DNA of 64,000 nt from Puccinia triticina (Eukaryota; Basidiomycota; Pucciniomycetes; Pucciniales; Pucciniaceae): assembly GCF_026914185.1 (NCBI RefSeq), contig NC_070566.1:248001-312000 (forward strand), in the 5' to 3' direction. Both the position numbers and the translations under genes were made by a program. Each line of letters starts with the position of its first letter. Positions within the stretch are counted from its first letter, which is position 1. The notes under the pieces were generated by a model that saw nothing but the letters and a program-made list of their open reading frames with translations, was not told the origin of the DNA and did not search any database. Positions 45,548 through 57,095 of this stretch are shown here, in pieces.

Positions 45548-46366
45548 CACGCGTGCCAGGAAGGCACATTGTGGAACTGACGGGGAAAAGTGTGAAGCCC
45601 ATTGGTTCCACGTGGAAAAAAACCGTTTCGTGGAACCGACGAGCTTACCAAGGGGTTACCGAGCCGATCCTCGTCGGTTCCACGGATTACCCTCCCATTG
45701 TTGGTTCCACGGACAGGCGTGGCAGGAAGTACCCCCGCCGTGTACGGAGAGCCCTCCGGTCGGGGTCCCCCGGACCCTCCGTTTGAGAGGCTTAGTTAAG
45801 CTAGGCGTGGCAAAGGTACATAAATATGTACATATACCGGGAGTACGTCAGCCTTCACAACCAATTGTTTCCCTCAGGTCTGGGCCCGGGGGAACGCTCG
45901 TGATTGGCAAATAGAAGACATCGGCAAGTCACACATACACCATCATGAATGGAAGACGGTTGACCAGATCAATTGGGTGAATCTGGCGCTGATCATCACA
46001 GGCAGAGGTATTTAAACACAAGAAGAGAACATGGAATTAAGTACATGTTTAAAAGACAAGAATAATGATGATATGTGGATAGAAACTATGATCCAGATGC
46101 TTTCAACGATATGCTTGTTGCCTCGTCTTTGCTTTACTACTCTGGTTCATGGAAATAATGTATCGTCCTTCGCGTCACGTAGCATTGATTGGCCTTCCCC
46201 ATCAAGATTCAAACTTGACTGACGGAACTTAAAGCAACGAGCTCACTCCGAGTGTCACATATTTAGCCTGGCCAGCGAAGAAATTTGGGTAGTTATGTTA
46301 TAGTTTCAGAGAGTGGCTTCAGCAATCAGTAGGCAGGATTTTCTGCCAAGTTGTTTGCCTCGCGAA
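45548..46366. other. non-coding stretch with GGTTCCAC cluster
   Basis: No gene. 45590-45725 contains five GGTTCCAC/GTGGAACC units in both orientations; one more is left of C1 at about 34407, so C1 inserted in this repeat. The rest is probably the 3' flank of NHA1. Confidence 0.5.
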
Positions 46367-49300
46367 TCACTCACCTTCTGAAGGGTCGACGAAGCTCACT
46401 CTCCGATGGGGATCAACCTGGGATTGAGATCCTTGCCTTTTCCGCGTTTTAGACTCGACCAGGTCAGCCCCTCTGCTTTTGAAGGTTGGCGAAGGGGCTC
46501 TTGAGTTTTCCCTGCTAAGAGTCGCGGGCGACTTTCGGTTTTCTCTGTCTTCACCATTACCCTTGGAGGTCATAGGATGTTGATTCAAAGCGGTGCCCAT
46601 TTGAGCTTCCTTGACCTTGGTTTTGGTGAGCGGTTCAGAACGTCTGCGAGCAGATATTTTGTTGCTCCTACAACCGTGTGATCGGTGAGCTGGAGACGTA
46701 GCTCTCGACGGAGGTCGGGTAAAATCCTGTTTATGTCCTATCGATGGACGCGAAAAATCGCGCCCCGTTCGATTCTGCTCCATTGGGTCTTGTGGTTTTG
46801 GGAAATCCCAAGTAGTCAATGACTTCGGACGTCCAGCCAATTTCCGAGGGCGCAGTTTTATACGAGTCGACGGAGAACGAGGAGCATCAGTAGTTCGCTT
46901 CTGCGCCACTGGATCTTCTTCTACCCATTCATCCGATGGTGAATCACTATCCGCTGGTGAGGGGGACGTAATGGGTTTCCCTCCTGTCGCCATGTGTGAG
47001 CCCCCCAACCCACTTTCCCCACTGGTGTTTCCTAGAACGGACTGTGAATAAGAAGTTAATTTGATTGAGCATGGCGTGTCTTACATAGCATCAGGAAAAG
47101 CGTGATTGAGGTACTTTGATGCCTATTGGATGGTCTTCATTGGTATGTTGCATTCGTGAAGCGGTCGTGCCTAGGGTGTTGACGAGGATCATCAGTATGA
47201 AGCTTGAGTTTGGTGACAGTACGGCGTCAATGGATTCCTTGAACCGGTAACTCACTTATCTCTGTAGGAGGGTGAGGCTGAGCCGCGGAAGTCGATGGGG
47301 GGAAGACCTTGGACGCGTTGCTGGCACCGATACGTTCCAAGTCACGAGATGTTGAAGAGTCGGAGGGCCCGGCGTCGATCCATGCCGGTTGCAGGCGCCA
47401 CACCTCGAGCCCCTTTCCATCGCCGCGCTCGATGATTAGCTATTCAGAGGCTCAAAAAATCAACTTAAGCTCTATCATTAAGCTACAAAAACGGGGACAC
47501 ACATGTTGTCCACACTTGTACATTGTGGCTCCATCGGGTGCTCCAACTGGCTGGGGCTCCACCCAGTCATCATCCATCTTCTTTTCATCCTTAAGGAGAA
47601 ATTGTTTCTCGTGCCCATCACGTGTTCCTTTAGTATGCTCCACGTCGGAGTCGCAGTCCACATCAACTTGTGTGGACTGACTTACAGTGATTGATCTGTT
47701 CAACGCCCGCCTGGAAGTGATGGTCGGAGTAGGAGAAGGGGGTGTTGAGGGGACAAGTGATTGTTGGTCGGCTTGCAAGGCGCCAGCTTCATCCGTGTTG
47801 GCGGGATCATATCGGGTGAAATTATTGAACCGAGCAGATCGAATGCTGGATGTGATTGTCCCGCTTCTTCTCAAGGAATTAACGCGTGAGCCGAAATTCT
47901 TGCTAAGGTTGAAAAAGGGAACCGAAAGGCCGTGGACAAATACAGAAAAACAGAGAAGGAGATACATGATCGGTTGTATAGTCAACGCGAGTACGTCGAG
48001 ACTTGACCGAACTGGGATTTGAGGTGTAGGAAGTTTTTCTGCTGCCAAAATACTTATGAACAGTCCGCTGACTCCTAGTAGAAAGAAGTTCAAGTCAGGT
48101 CAGCCAGGAGTGGCAGGAAGAACAGTCACGAAGAGCACATACCGATTGGACCAAAATGCCCACAAAACAGGGCCTCTCTATTTGTTTTCAAATCCGGGAT
48201 CATCTTGCGCAAGATGATCATTACCGGCAGCCTCCGGAGAAGAAGAATGGACAACGCCAGCAGGATCATTTTCCAGCCAGTCAACATCAGAGCAGCTTCG
48301 TTCCATAATTCGAAAGGGATTGTCGCGCCAACGTAGATGAAGGCAGATGCTGCAGTACAAGTAGAAAATGTCCAATTAGCAGCAATAGATGTTGGCTCGC
48401 AGGGGAGCAACCTACTGTTGACTAAATGGGAAAGAATTTGTGAAAAATTGGAAGCCTCGATTTCTTCGGAAAACGAATGATCCCAAGCAAACGCCGTCCC
48501 ACAAGCAAAGGCAGCTACGATATCATCGGTTCCAGCCAGGATGCAAACGCCGGCGGTCAGCAGTGCGAGAGTTATGTACATGGCGACCATCGATTCTTTG
48601 TCGATTAGCTCTTTCCGCTTGCAGAACTTCAATGTGTGGCGTGCAATCATTCCTGTAACGACCCCCATGATGATCCCTACTGTTATGTGGTACAAGACAC
48701 CAAGCAGCAGCTGAAGTCAAATGGTGCGGTTTAGTAATATCAACAGTCAATCAAGACAGAATTTCATTGAAAGTGCCTGAGCGTGAAAATACTAAACATA
48801 CCCAATCACCTATTGCACGCTCAACTGAATAGTTATTCCTCAGAAGGAGAAATACCGCCAAATATAGGAGTATGATAGCAACACCATCATTGGCGCCGGC
48901 CTCGGCCTGGAGCAAGTGTCGGAGGTGTGGTGGAACATGCTTTCGAGCATATCTACCATTGCCCACGACTGAAGAAGCCAGTAGAATATCAGTCGGGCAA
49001 ACGCAAGCGGCGATGACCAGAGCCTCGAGATACGATAGGGCAGGCACGAATGCGACGATCAACCCGCCACTTATGAACCAGCCAGCCAATACAACCGGTC
49101 CGAGCAAGCATAGCATAGTCTGCCAATGACGTAGAATGTAAGCAGCTGGTAATTCAACCCCAGCTGAGAACACGTCCAAGGCGACAATTATCCTAGTGAT
49201 TTCGAGTGTGACCTCGTTGAAAACAGCTCCCCCTCCCCACGAGCGTGGATTGAAGAGACCAGCGACATGCGGGCCAATCAGGATCCCAAACAAGACAGCA

Positions 49301-49428
49301 AGCATAGCATCCCCAAGATGGAGTTTTTCCTTGAGAAATGATGAAAAGGATCCATAGACCAGTATGAAGGCTGGGATGAGTGTTATTGCCAGGTAAACAT
49401 TGTTGACCTTCACCAAAATTTGAACCAA
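46367..49428 (-). CDS. NHA1: Na+(K+)/H+ antiporter, Nha1/Sod2 type
   Basis: A plasma-membrane exchanger that expels Na+ or K+ against H+. Exon with the first helices ends at 48802 (ERAIGDW/); it shows FLKEKLHLGDAML, GPHVAGLFNPRSWG and the family signature CVCPTDILLASSVVGNGRYA with ESGAND-like EAGANDGVA, which holds the ion-binding Asp. Next exons are 48710-48416, 48349-48143 (VNTSAFIYVGATIPFE after joining) and from 48074 (VSGLFISILAAEKLP, then SVFVHGLSVPFF). The cytosolic tail continues through IIERGDGKGLEVW (about 47440-47230) and 47035-46367, rich in S/P/R; stop at 46367. The frame at 49428 starts with TTG, not ATG, and AG/GTCAACAATG at about 49412 looks like an acceptor, so the true start lies upstream, perhaps via YRIYPK/ near 49526. 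Confidence 0.92.
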
Positions 49429-49479
49429 AAGGTATTCCCAATTTGTTGACCAGAGCGGTCAGAAAAAAAAAATGCCGAG

Positions 49480-50637
49480 TTAGCACGACAAACAAAAACG
49501 AAGGCAAAAAGAGCAACTGACCTTGGGGTAAATACGATAAACCTTTTTGGTCGCAGAAGCCAAGTCGGAACCGGATCCGGTCTTCAAACTGTTTATTAAG
49601 GATATCTTGTGACCGCTCACATTTCTTCTATGGAGAGCTGGAGATGGATCGACTTCGGGATACCTTTTTTCTAACAAAAACCGATGGCGAGGTGGTTCTC
49701 CAGGTGTTTTACGTTCGAAGAGGGGAAGAAAAAGGCTGTCATCGAAGATGGACCAGCTGGAATGAAGGTCTGCCTCTCGCAAAGAGCTGGCCCGTGATGA
49801 CTGAATAAGTGAGGCATTCCAGAATAAGAAATAGAATAAAATTCCAACGTGAAAGCCCGAATGAAGTGTACAGAGCCGCATCACGAGATCGGCGACACTT
49901 CGCTTCACAAATCGGTAGCACCTCGCTTGAAGCCGTTGATCTTTGAGAAAGTTGGACTATCCAATGAATTAGAGAGAAGCCGGGAGAGCCCGGTACCTCG
50001 AACAGGGAATCTTCCCAAGTTGAGTGTGGTAGTAGCACTACTAGAACCTATGGATCCAGGGCAGCACTGTTGTCCAGAGGTCTTCAATAATAGGCTCTTC
50101 GAAATTTACTGCGGTCAAATCGTTGTCGAGGCTGCTTGAGCGCAAGGTCGGTCTGTGGAGCAAGGGTGCGTTATTTCTACGGGCAGGTTGCCCAATTCTA
50201 TTATCTGGGCTGTCACTGGTGTTCACTGCGAATTGTTACTACGCCGATGAACAAGAGTTTGTTCTGCGGTGAATTTGGATGGAGTTGTAGAAGGAGCTTC
50301 CAATGGGGGCTAGGTTCGAGAGCTGTCGATGTGGTCCTCCGCGAGGGTGCCTACATAAATAAGTACTGGTGCTTTGGTTCGGAAAACCTGATGAAGAGGA
50401 GTAGAAGACAGCTTCAATCCGGCTAAGGATAGTTGGACGGTCAAACTCAAATCTCGGTAACACAACCTCCGGCGCGCTGGGGGAGGCCGATAGCAATGCG
50501 GTGCCCTGTTCCGTTGCTGTGATGCTGCCAATGAAGACCGAGTCACCGAACAGCTCCTGACACCGTGACCGAGTCCTGACACCGACTGACACGCTTGTCA
50601 AGTCTTGTTGAGCATGCATAAATCTGTCGACATACAT
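49480..50637 (-). CDS. uncharacterised exons upstream of NHA1
   Basis: Four minus-strand open stretches (50637-50239, 50226-50041, 50038-49739, 49908-49480) look like exons of one or more proteins: VFIGSITATEQGTALL, then LPRFEFDRPTILSRI, DNDLTAVNFEEPIIEDLW, and RFLLEKRYPEVDPSPA ending ATKKVYRIYPK followed by GTCAGT. The last could be the N-terminal exon of NHA1; the others may be its leader or a separate gene. I recognise no family and the joins are not fixed. Confidence 0.35.
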
Positions 50638-50692
50638 ACATAGTCGACGCCAAATGGAAGACTTCCCGTAGGATCTACGCCCCCCGTACAGA

Positions 50693-50798
50693 CTAAAAAT
50701 TCACAGATCTAAACCTTACTTGCTGGTGAAAAGTGATTGAGATCAAGTTCTCACCAGCCAGTAAGGTTTAACCTGGCCTGACAGATCTGAATTTTTAG
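50693..50798. repeat. 106-bp foldback (CTAAAAATTC ends)
   Basis: Arms CTAAAAATTCACAGATCT... and AAACCTTACT..GCTGGTGA return in inverted order as TCACCAGC..AGTAAGGTTT and AGATCTGAATTTTTAG, with about 18 nt of loop and an unpaired bulge. No clean target duplication. Confidence 0.7.
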
Positions 50799-51125
50799 CC
50801 CACGGGTAGTCATCCAATGTTCAGCTCCCATACTGACAAATTGATCAAAACAAAAAAAAAATCAATCTACCTAAGCGCATGATTGTACAAGTGTCCAATT
50901 GATCATGTTGTCTTGGATTCCAAGTGGTAAAGAAATGAAGAAAACAAGCTGAGGCTCCAGCACAACATGTATTTGTACTCGTAATATGATCCTAATTAGT
51001 GCAAACCGGGTAGCAACATTCACAACGTGGTGGTGGTCTACTTATTTAAGTACGTAGCTATGCCACTGGAAGTAAGGCCATAAACAAAACCGTGCAATCC
51101 ATGGTTGTAAATATGTATTTATGTA

Positions 51126-51870
51126 CGGACTTACTTCGCGCACTGCAAAAAACACTTCGCGCACTGCACAGTGCGCGGATTCCCAAACACTTCGCGCACT
51201 GCGGGTAAACTACACAACTTTTTGAAGATTTTTCTTGACAAATCAATAAACAGGCTTCTCATTGGCCTCTCTGAATTTTTTGGAAGTTTTTCAAATCATT
51301 CTTCTATGTTTAAAAAAATCATTAAAAACCAGAAGAAATGTAGGATTTGGGCACCTAAAAAACAAGGTTCCTATAGCCCAAAAATTTCAAATAATTTTTT
51401 GAGTAATGAGAAATGTAAGAAAAGCTACTTCAAAACTTTTCAGCCACTTTTTGCAAGCATACAGGTCTGAAAAATGAGGATAATTTAGATGCAATGTGCT
51501 AATATGTGTTGAAGTTTCTTATTTTTCAGACCTGTATGCTTGCACAAAGTGCCTGAAAGGTTTTGAAGTAGCTTTTCTTACATGTTACATTACTCAACAA
51601 ATTATTTGAAATTTTTGGGTTATGGGAACCTTGTTTTTTAGGCACCCAAATCCAACATTTCTTCTGGTTTTTAATGATTTTTTTAAACATAGAAGAATGC
51701 TTTGAAAAACTTCCAAAAAATTCAGAGAGGCCAATGAGAAGCCTTTCTATTGATTTGTCAAGAAAAATCTTCAAAAAGTTGCGTAGTTTACCCGCAGTGC
51801 GCGAAGTGTTTGGGAATCCGCGCACTGTGCAGTGCGCGAAGTGTTTTTTGCAGTGCGCGAAGTAAGTCCG
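51126..51870. mobile_element. 745-bp foldback element with ~350-bp arms
   Basis: Outer ends CGGACTTACTTCGCGCACTG and their inverse, flanked by the exact 8-bp duplication TTTATGTA (51118-51125, 51871-51878). The arms (about 51126-51483 and 51513-51870) are inverted copies with a few differences and both read as the same ~99-codon open frame (MRGFPNTSRTAGKL...), which I take as a by-product. The ends hold repeated CACTTCGCGCACTGC units. 8-bp duplication favours a hAT-dependent foldback. Confidence 0.9.
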
Positions 51871-52130
51871 TTTATGTATATGATATATGATTTTGAATTA
51901 CATATTTCGCTGCGCACTTCGTTTAAATCTGGATGCAAGCGGAGTTCCCAAGCTTTGGCCAAGAGAATATGTACTCGTGTCACACCAGAAGCAAGCTTCT
52001 TCTCTACGAAAAAATAAATATGTACATATTTATTTAAATATTTCGCAACTCCACCAAAAGTCGCACAAATTGCCAACAGTCTCACGTTCTGGGTGGCGGC
52101 GCGCGGGGCCGTGCCGTCGTTTGGGGCGAA

Positions 52131-52450
52131 CTTAGCACAAGTCCCTCGCCTGCCGGGGGGCAGGGGCGCGAAGCGCTTCGCACGAAGTGCGACCTCCCGT
52201 CTCTGTGAGACAGAGACCCTGCGGGGCTGCCCCTTCGGGGCTCTCACAGTGAGGCTTTGTTAAGCTCGCGTTTGGGGGTATGCGGCTGCCCCTCTCCCTG
52301 AAGCTCAGACCCCAGCAAACCTGACTAATATTCCGACGGTGGTTCTCATCTCTAACTTAACAAAGTCCCTCTATTTGAGGGGGGACGCTGTCCCGCAGGG
52401 ACCCTCCCTCCCTCCGGTCGGCGCAATGCGACCAGTGTTTTACCACTCCA
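52131..52450. repeat. GC-rich hairpin island
   Basis: Strong self-complementary stretches: GCGAAGCGCTTCGC near 52169, TCTCTGTGAGACAGAGA at 52200-52217, GGGGCTGCCCCTTCGGGGCT near 52223. AAGTCCC occurs at 52139 and 52363 and CCCGCAGGG or its inverse at 52217 and 52392, as in the foldback at 7987. No gene. Confidence 0.65.
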
Positions 52451-53217
52451 CCTGTAGGAGGGTGAGACTTAGATAAGTTAGTTCTCATCTGTTTCTGATA
52501 CGTATGATATGCAGTGTCCTCACTTCCCCGAGTCTCGACCATGAAAACTCTCTAAAAGAAGAACAATCCATATTGTGCGCAAAACTGTTACATACCCAAC
52601 TTCATTGTTACCTCTTGGCGAGCATTGAGAAATCTACTCGTGAAACCAATAAGATGAGCAAAAATTGATTCATAGAAATTTCAAGGTCAATCAGAACAGG
52701 TCTGGGAACGTGATCATTAACTTCTGTATTCCCAAGATTATACCAACAGACAAGAAAAAAAAATCAAAGTCACTGATTAACATGTAAAGAACATACATAA
52801 CGGGCACATATTAGAAAACACATAGGGTTGAAAAATGCACATAAAAAACACACGCAAAAGAAAACACAGATAAAACAATTTTACTATTTGACTAGCCAGA
52901 ATGTACAGACAAAAAAAATACAGATCATTACTCGAAAGTTGGGATACAGGGTGAATGAGTAGTATTATAGTTTTATATGCAAAGTAATGGAATTGTGATG
53001 ATTGGGCCGAAGTGATGAGATTGTAATGTCATAGGACAAAGTGATTTTAACGTAGCAGAGAAGGAAGCAGGGTTGCGCCAAGTTGGCTCGAATTTGGATC
53101 GTCGCAATTGGGAAGCCCACTGAAAACCGCGAAGTCATGATAGAAAAATTGTGATTGCAAAGCAAAACTACCTGAATACCCATTTGAATGCGAGTGAGAC
53201 GCTTGAATAGGGGTCTA
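52451..53217. other. 3' flank of MADS gene
   Basis: AT-rich, no gene recognised; likely 3' UTR and terminator of the MADS gene near its upper end. Confidence 0.5.
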
Positions 53218-54996
53218 TTAAAGTCCAGTCGACCAACCATGGTCGGGATTATCTAAGACGTAATGCTTGTTTTCCGTCTCAGGACCGGAACCGTCTTGAT
53301 CCTGCAGATAGGCCGTTGATATACTAGCACCGCGACAATTCTCACCTTCGCCGTAAGGCACGCACGATTGCATACTGAGGGATGGAATTGGGTGAGGATA
53401 ATTTGAGCCCGCACTATATTCATCGCTGGAACCCATAGCTCGAGAATCGTAGGGTTGAGAAAGGACCAAGGGTTCGAGAAACCTTGGGTCATTGGTGGGG
53501 GCATTTGAGGATCCACCAAGGTTTTGGGCTGGGGAGGTCCGAATTCCAGGCGAGTTTTGGGATGCTGAAGGCCAGGTTGGCGTCGCGATGACGGAGCTGT
53601 CGGACGACTGTCTATGAAAAGGATTGCTGTCCGGAGGTAAGTGTGAATATCCATTCCCGCTTCCTGCAGTGGGGGTAGAAAGAGGGTAGGAGGAAAGGCC
53701 GCGAGTGGAGATCGGAGTAGGTCCTAGAGGAGATGATGTTTGAAAAAGACTTCTCGGATTCGCCACTATCCAATCCGCGGGGATCTCACGGGAAGAGGAG
53801 CCCATGGCAGAGTTGGGCGCAGTGACGGCAGGAGATAATGGGAATTCACTTTTGGAGACGTTTGGGCCGGGTGACCATTGCTGTTGTTTGCCCGCATGGT
53901 GAGCAATTCCTAGATGTTGAACGGGAGAGTCCGAAGCTTCCCGCCTCGTTTGATCCGGAAGACCGGCTGACTGTGGTGTCTGTTTGCTAGTCATGTTTGT
54001 TGGGGGCGATGACTGAGGAGACAAGGAGAGCGGGTGTGGCATCCCATGTGGCGGTTGCGTGCGTCGAGCAATTCCTCCATTGTGAACGTATGCATAAGAT
54101 GAATTGTAGGATATGGCATTGGCGTTGGATGATAGAGTGGGTCTTGGCCCCATGCGAAGTGTGCCAACATGTGGGCTTTGGTTGATGGGACCGCTCGGCC
54201 CGTAAGCTGCTGACATTCCGGACGAAGTACCCGGCATGAGAGCACCATAACGCTGGGTTTGATTTTTCGTGCACATGCAAATGAGTAGAGACGAGGCACA
54301 ATAGAGGTGAGCAAGGCTGTAGAACTACTCGGTTGTGAGGAATAGACCTACCAGGCAGTTTTGGATGTAGGCCTCGCCAGCAGGTTCCTTGATTAGGGGC
54401 GCTAGCCTGGCTTTGGAGGGAATTCTCAAGTCAGCCGCTGGTGAGCAGGTGAGACAGCAGGAAAAAAGCAGGCATGAGCTTACGAGTCGCAAACGTGTAA
54501 GCATTTAGCTCAGAGTCTTTCGGCGCGACGACCAGCATAACCTCACATCCTGTGAGAGTCGAGATCTCCAGTGCCTGATCGAGAAATCCAAATAACAATT
54601 ATCAATATATTCGGGTAGGGCAAATGACAAATGATGCACTAAGTGCAGGCGGAGGAGTCTTACCTTCTTGAATATTCCATGCTTCCTTTTTCCAAAGGTG
54701 ATGTTTCTTCTACTCTTGTCTTGTATATATTCAATTTTAATTTGCCGCCGCGGGACGGCGGGTTTGCTGTTTCCTTTGCGGCGCTTGGAGCCTGAGCCTG
54801 CTCCATCTTCATCCTCCGACGCACTCGATAGCTCAGGCAGCGCGTCAGGCGGGTGCGAGACCAAGGTTCCACCCAGATCGGGAGACCCGGTGGAAGCTGT
54901 TTGTTCTCGCTCTGCAGCAGTCAGGCCGGCGGTTGCTGGAAGTGGGCGGGTGGGCCGGGGAGCAGCTGACTCGGTTGGGCATGAAACGGAATCCAT
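53218..54996 (-). CDS. MCM1: MADS-box transcription factor, Mcm1/SRF type
   Basis: ATG at 54996. Exons 54996-54664, 54574-54484, 54410-54352 and 54252-53218; all joins keep frame and give about 505 residues. Residues 1-80 are acidic/P/S rich. The MADS domain (about 83-140) reads RRQIKIEYIQDKSRRNITFG, KRKHGIFKKALEISTLTGCE, VMLVVAPKDSELNAYTFATP, followed by the SAM-type extension RLAPLIKEPAGEAYIQNCL. Type I features (KRKHGI, TLTG) place it with Mcm1/SRF, not Rlm1/MEF2. It binds CC(A/T)6GG boxes as a dimer and controls mating and cell-cycle genes with partners. The long C-terminus (about 345 residues) is P/S/Q/N rich, as in activation regions. One residue oddity: PKDSELN is longer than the yeast loop. 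Confidence 0.95.
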
Positions 54997-56454
54997 TCGA
55001 CGAAAACGGGAAGGTGGCAGCTAGAACGATTTAAAAGATTTACGAAAGGGGAGGTGCAAGGATGTAGGCTTAGTCGCAACGGACCATCCAGCCAAACTTG
55101 CTTCTTCTTTGAGAACCCGGATGCGTACAGGGATACGAAATGATAAGTACTGAATGCCGAGGCGGTTTAGGTAAGTGACAAATGTGGAAGTGGAATGCAG
55201 AGCAGGTTCGTTTGGGAGATGTAATTCTGCGTGCGGTAAATCGAGGTTGGATGCGATGAGAGTTTCAGGCCACAACGATAGAAACGGATTGATTATGAAA
55301 GATCTGTATTTGCTTGCTATTTGGCGGGATCTAAACACGAAAGGAGATGTTAGTGATGAGGCGTACGGAAAGGAGGAAATGGGCCTGTCCCTCGCGTTCA
55401 AAAGGGATTCGAGTGGACTACTTTTGGCCATATCATAGCAGCCAAGCGTACCCTGCCACTCATCAGACCCTGATCCGCGGAGGGACGCGACTGGCGGTTG
55501 CAAAGCTCCGAGCTGGTGTATGCGAAGAAAAAAAAAGCCACCTTAAGAATGAGCTGGCTGGACAGGGTCTAAATTAGAGCAATTCTCTGTAGCTGAATGG
55601 GAAAGGGTCTGTAATCTTCATATCATTAGTGTGCTCACAAGCTCCTCAAGCAATCACCACTTGTATCTGATACGTACGTGCAAGCGCCCAGCTGATTGAA
55701 GAAAAACGAGGAGTTACCAGAGAGCAGATTGCGGAGGCCAAGAAAAAACAAGTGGAATGGTCGCCGCAGGAAGGGTGCCACGCGCTGGTTCACACCGCTG
55801 GACTGGCAAGGCAATCAATACACGCCCTATGGTAGCGTGTCATTATAGATCAGCCATTGCGCCTTGCGGGGTTTCATTTATCGGCAAGACCCTTGTTCGG
55901 GTTCCGTGGCTCCATGGGTAAGAAGGAGCGGGTGTAGCATCCCATTCCCAATCGGGAAGCGGATAGAATAGCGCCACGTTGTCTCAGGATGTATGGAGCT
56001 GTGTGTGGTGAGTCTGTGAGACAGCCAGGCGGCTGGAGCGGCTCGCCCGAAGGCCGGATGGTACCAGGCAAAAGTCACCTTGAAATCACGCTAATCCACA
56101 TCTCTGTGATGTGAAAGCACGCCCGGCGTTCTTCAAGTATCGACTGAGCCTTACTGTGGAAGGATACCCTTGGCAGCCCCCAGCCTCATCTCGGCACAGA
56201 ACGGCTAACATGTTCGCTTGCTCCGAGACTTGGCATCGTCGATCACTATGGTGGATACTTGTGATCTTCAGGATTTGGTCCAAGGTGATGCGGCGAAAGG
56301 CGACGAACCTTGCAGGACGGAAAACCTCCACATCCGCAGAACAGTTTTGTGCATCCAAATCGCTGCTAACAGCTGCTCTTCGATCCAGAGCTAAGAAGAA
56401 GCTCAAAGGTGGCAGACAGACTTGTGAAAAAAAAAAAAAACTGAAGATCATAAT
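54997..56454. other. upstream region of MADS gene, no firm gene
   Basis: A minus ORF at 55021-55503 (160 codons, ends FRKSFKSF) directly precedes the MADS ATG and may be leader; it has no recognisable domain. ORFs at 56086-56551 on both strands overlap and look spurious. A poly-A run is at 56428-56440. Confidence 0.4.
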
Positions 56455-56720
56455 AACAGTACACAGCGGGTCGAACCCGACGCCCCGGGGGCGGCTTCCG
56501 GGGCGTCGCCGGGACCCTGCGGGCATGGAACGCCCTCAGGGCGCTTCGTAACTTGTTGCCCCCCAGACGCCCTGATGGGGCGCATCGGGGGCGAGTCTAA
56601 TGGTCCCAGGAGCGCCCCGCTGGGTCGCCCATGATGCTAACTTAACAAAGTCCCCCCTATGCGGGGCTGAGTGGTGAACGAAGTGCCGCCGACCGCAGGG
56701 AGGGACTTAGGACTAAAGTG
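56455..56720. repeat. GC-rich hairpin island
   Basis: GACGCCCC...GGGGCGTC (56479-56507), GCGCCCTCAGGGCGC-like pairs near 56530, and a foldback with AAGTCCC (56648) and GGGACTT (56702). CCCTGCGGG at 56515 and CCGCAGGG at 56693. TAACTTAACAAAGTCCC at 56638 is shared with 52354. Confidence 0.65.
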
Positions 56721-56829
56721 GGGGTCGTGGCGCGTAGGCCATTGCGGGAATGGGTGGTTTTACACAGGCTGTAGCTCACTTGGTTTGCGAGCTACATATG
56801 AGGTCTCTGTTGTGACATAGTCTTAGTAC

Positions 56830-57095
56830 AGGACCCTGGCAAGCGCGGCCAGAGGGTACGCATGAAAATGTATGAATGTTTAAAGCCACTTTGGCTCACA
56901 ACCAAACATGATAAATGGATTCTGAAAAGATGGGCACATGTAGGCTTAAAGGGAGAATAATGTACTGCTAACTTCTCCTCAAAATGTGGTAAATGTTGGC
57001 AAGAAAAGCCAAAAATGACTTTTAAAAATGTATGAATCCCACGATTTTTGAATTGATTTTCATGCGTACCCTCTGGCCACGCTTGCCAGGGTCCT
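56830..57095. mobile_element. 266-bp MITE with 8-bp duplication
   Basis: Inverted ends AGGACCCTGGCAAGCG continue for about 40 bp (GGCCAGAGGGTACGCATG). Exact target duplication CTTAGTAC at 56822-56829 and 57096-57103. Non-coding. It sits in the LTR-like sequence 56808-57208. Confidence 0.92.

Noticed and set aside
49426..49428. TTG at 49428 as the NHA1 start
   Set aside because: Eukaryotic starts are ATG; an acceptor-like AG/GTCAACAATG at about 49412 suggests an upstream exon.
51171..51825. Two 99-codon ORFs with nearly the same protein on opposite strands as a gene pair
   Set aside because: They are the two arms of one foldback element; the similarity follows from the inverted repeat, and no domain is visible.
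55021..55503. 160-codon ORF as an independent gene
   Set aside because: No domain, and it abuts the MADS start; more likely leader sequence.
56760..56820. tRNA gene at the box-A-like TAGCTCACTTGG
   Set aside because: No matching B box or cloverleaf could be found, even with the MITE removed.
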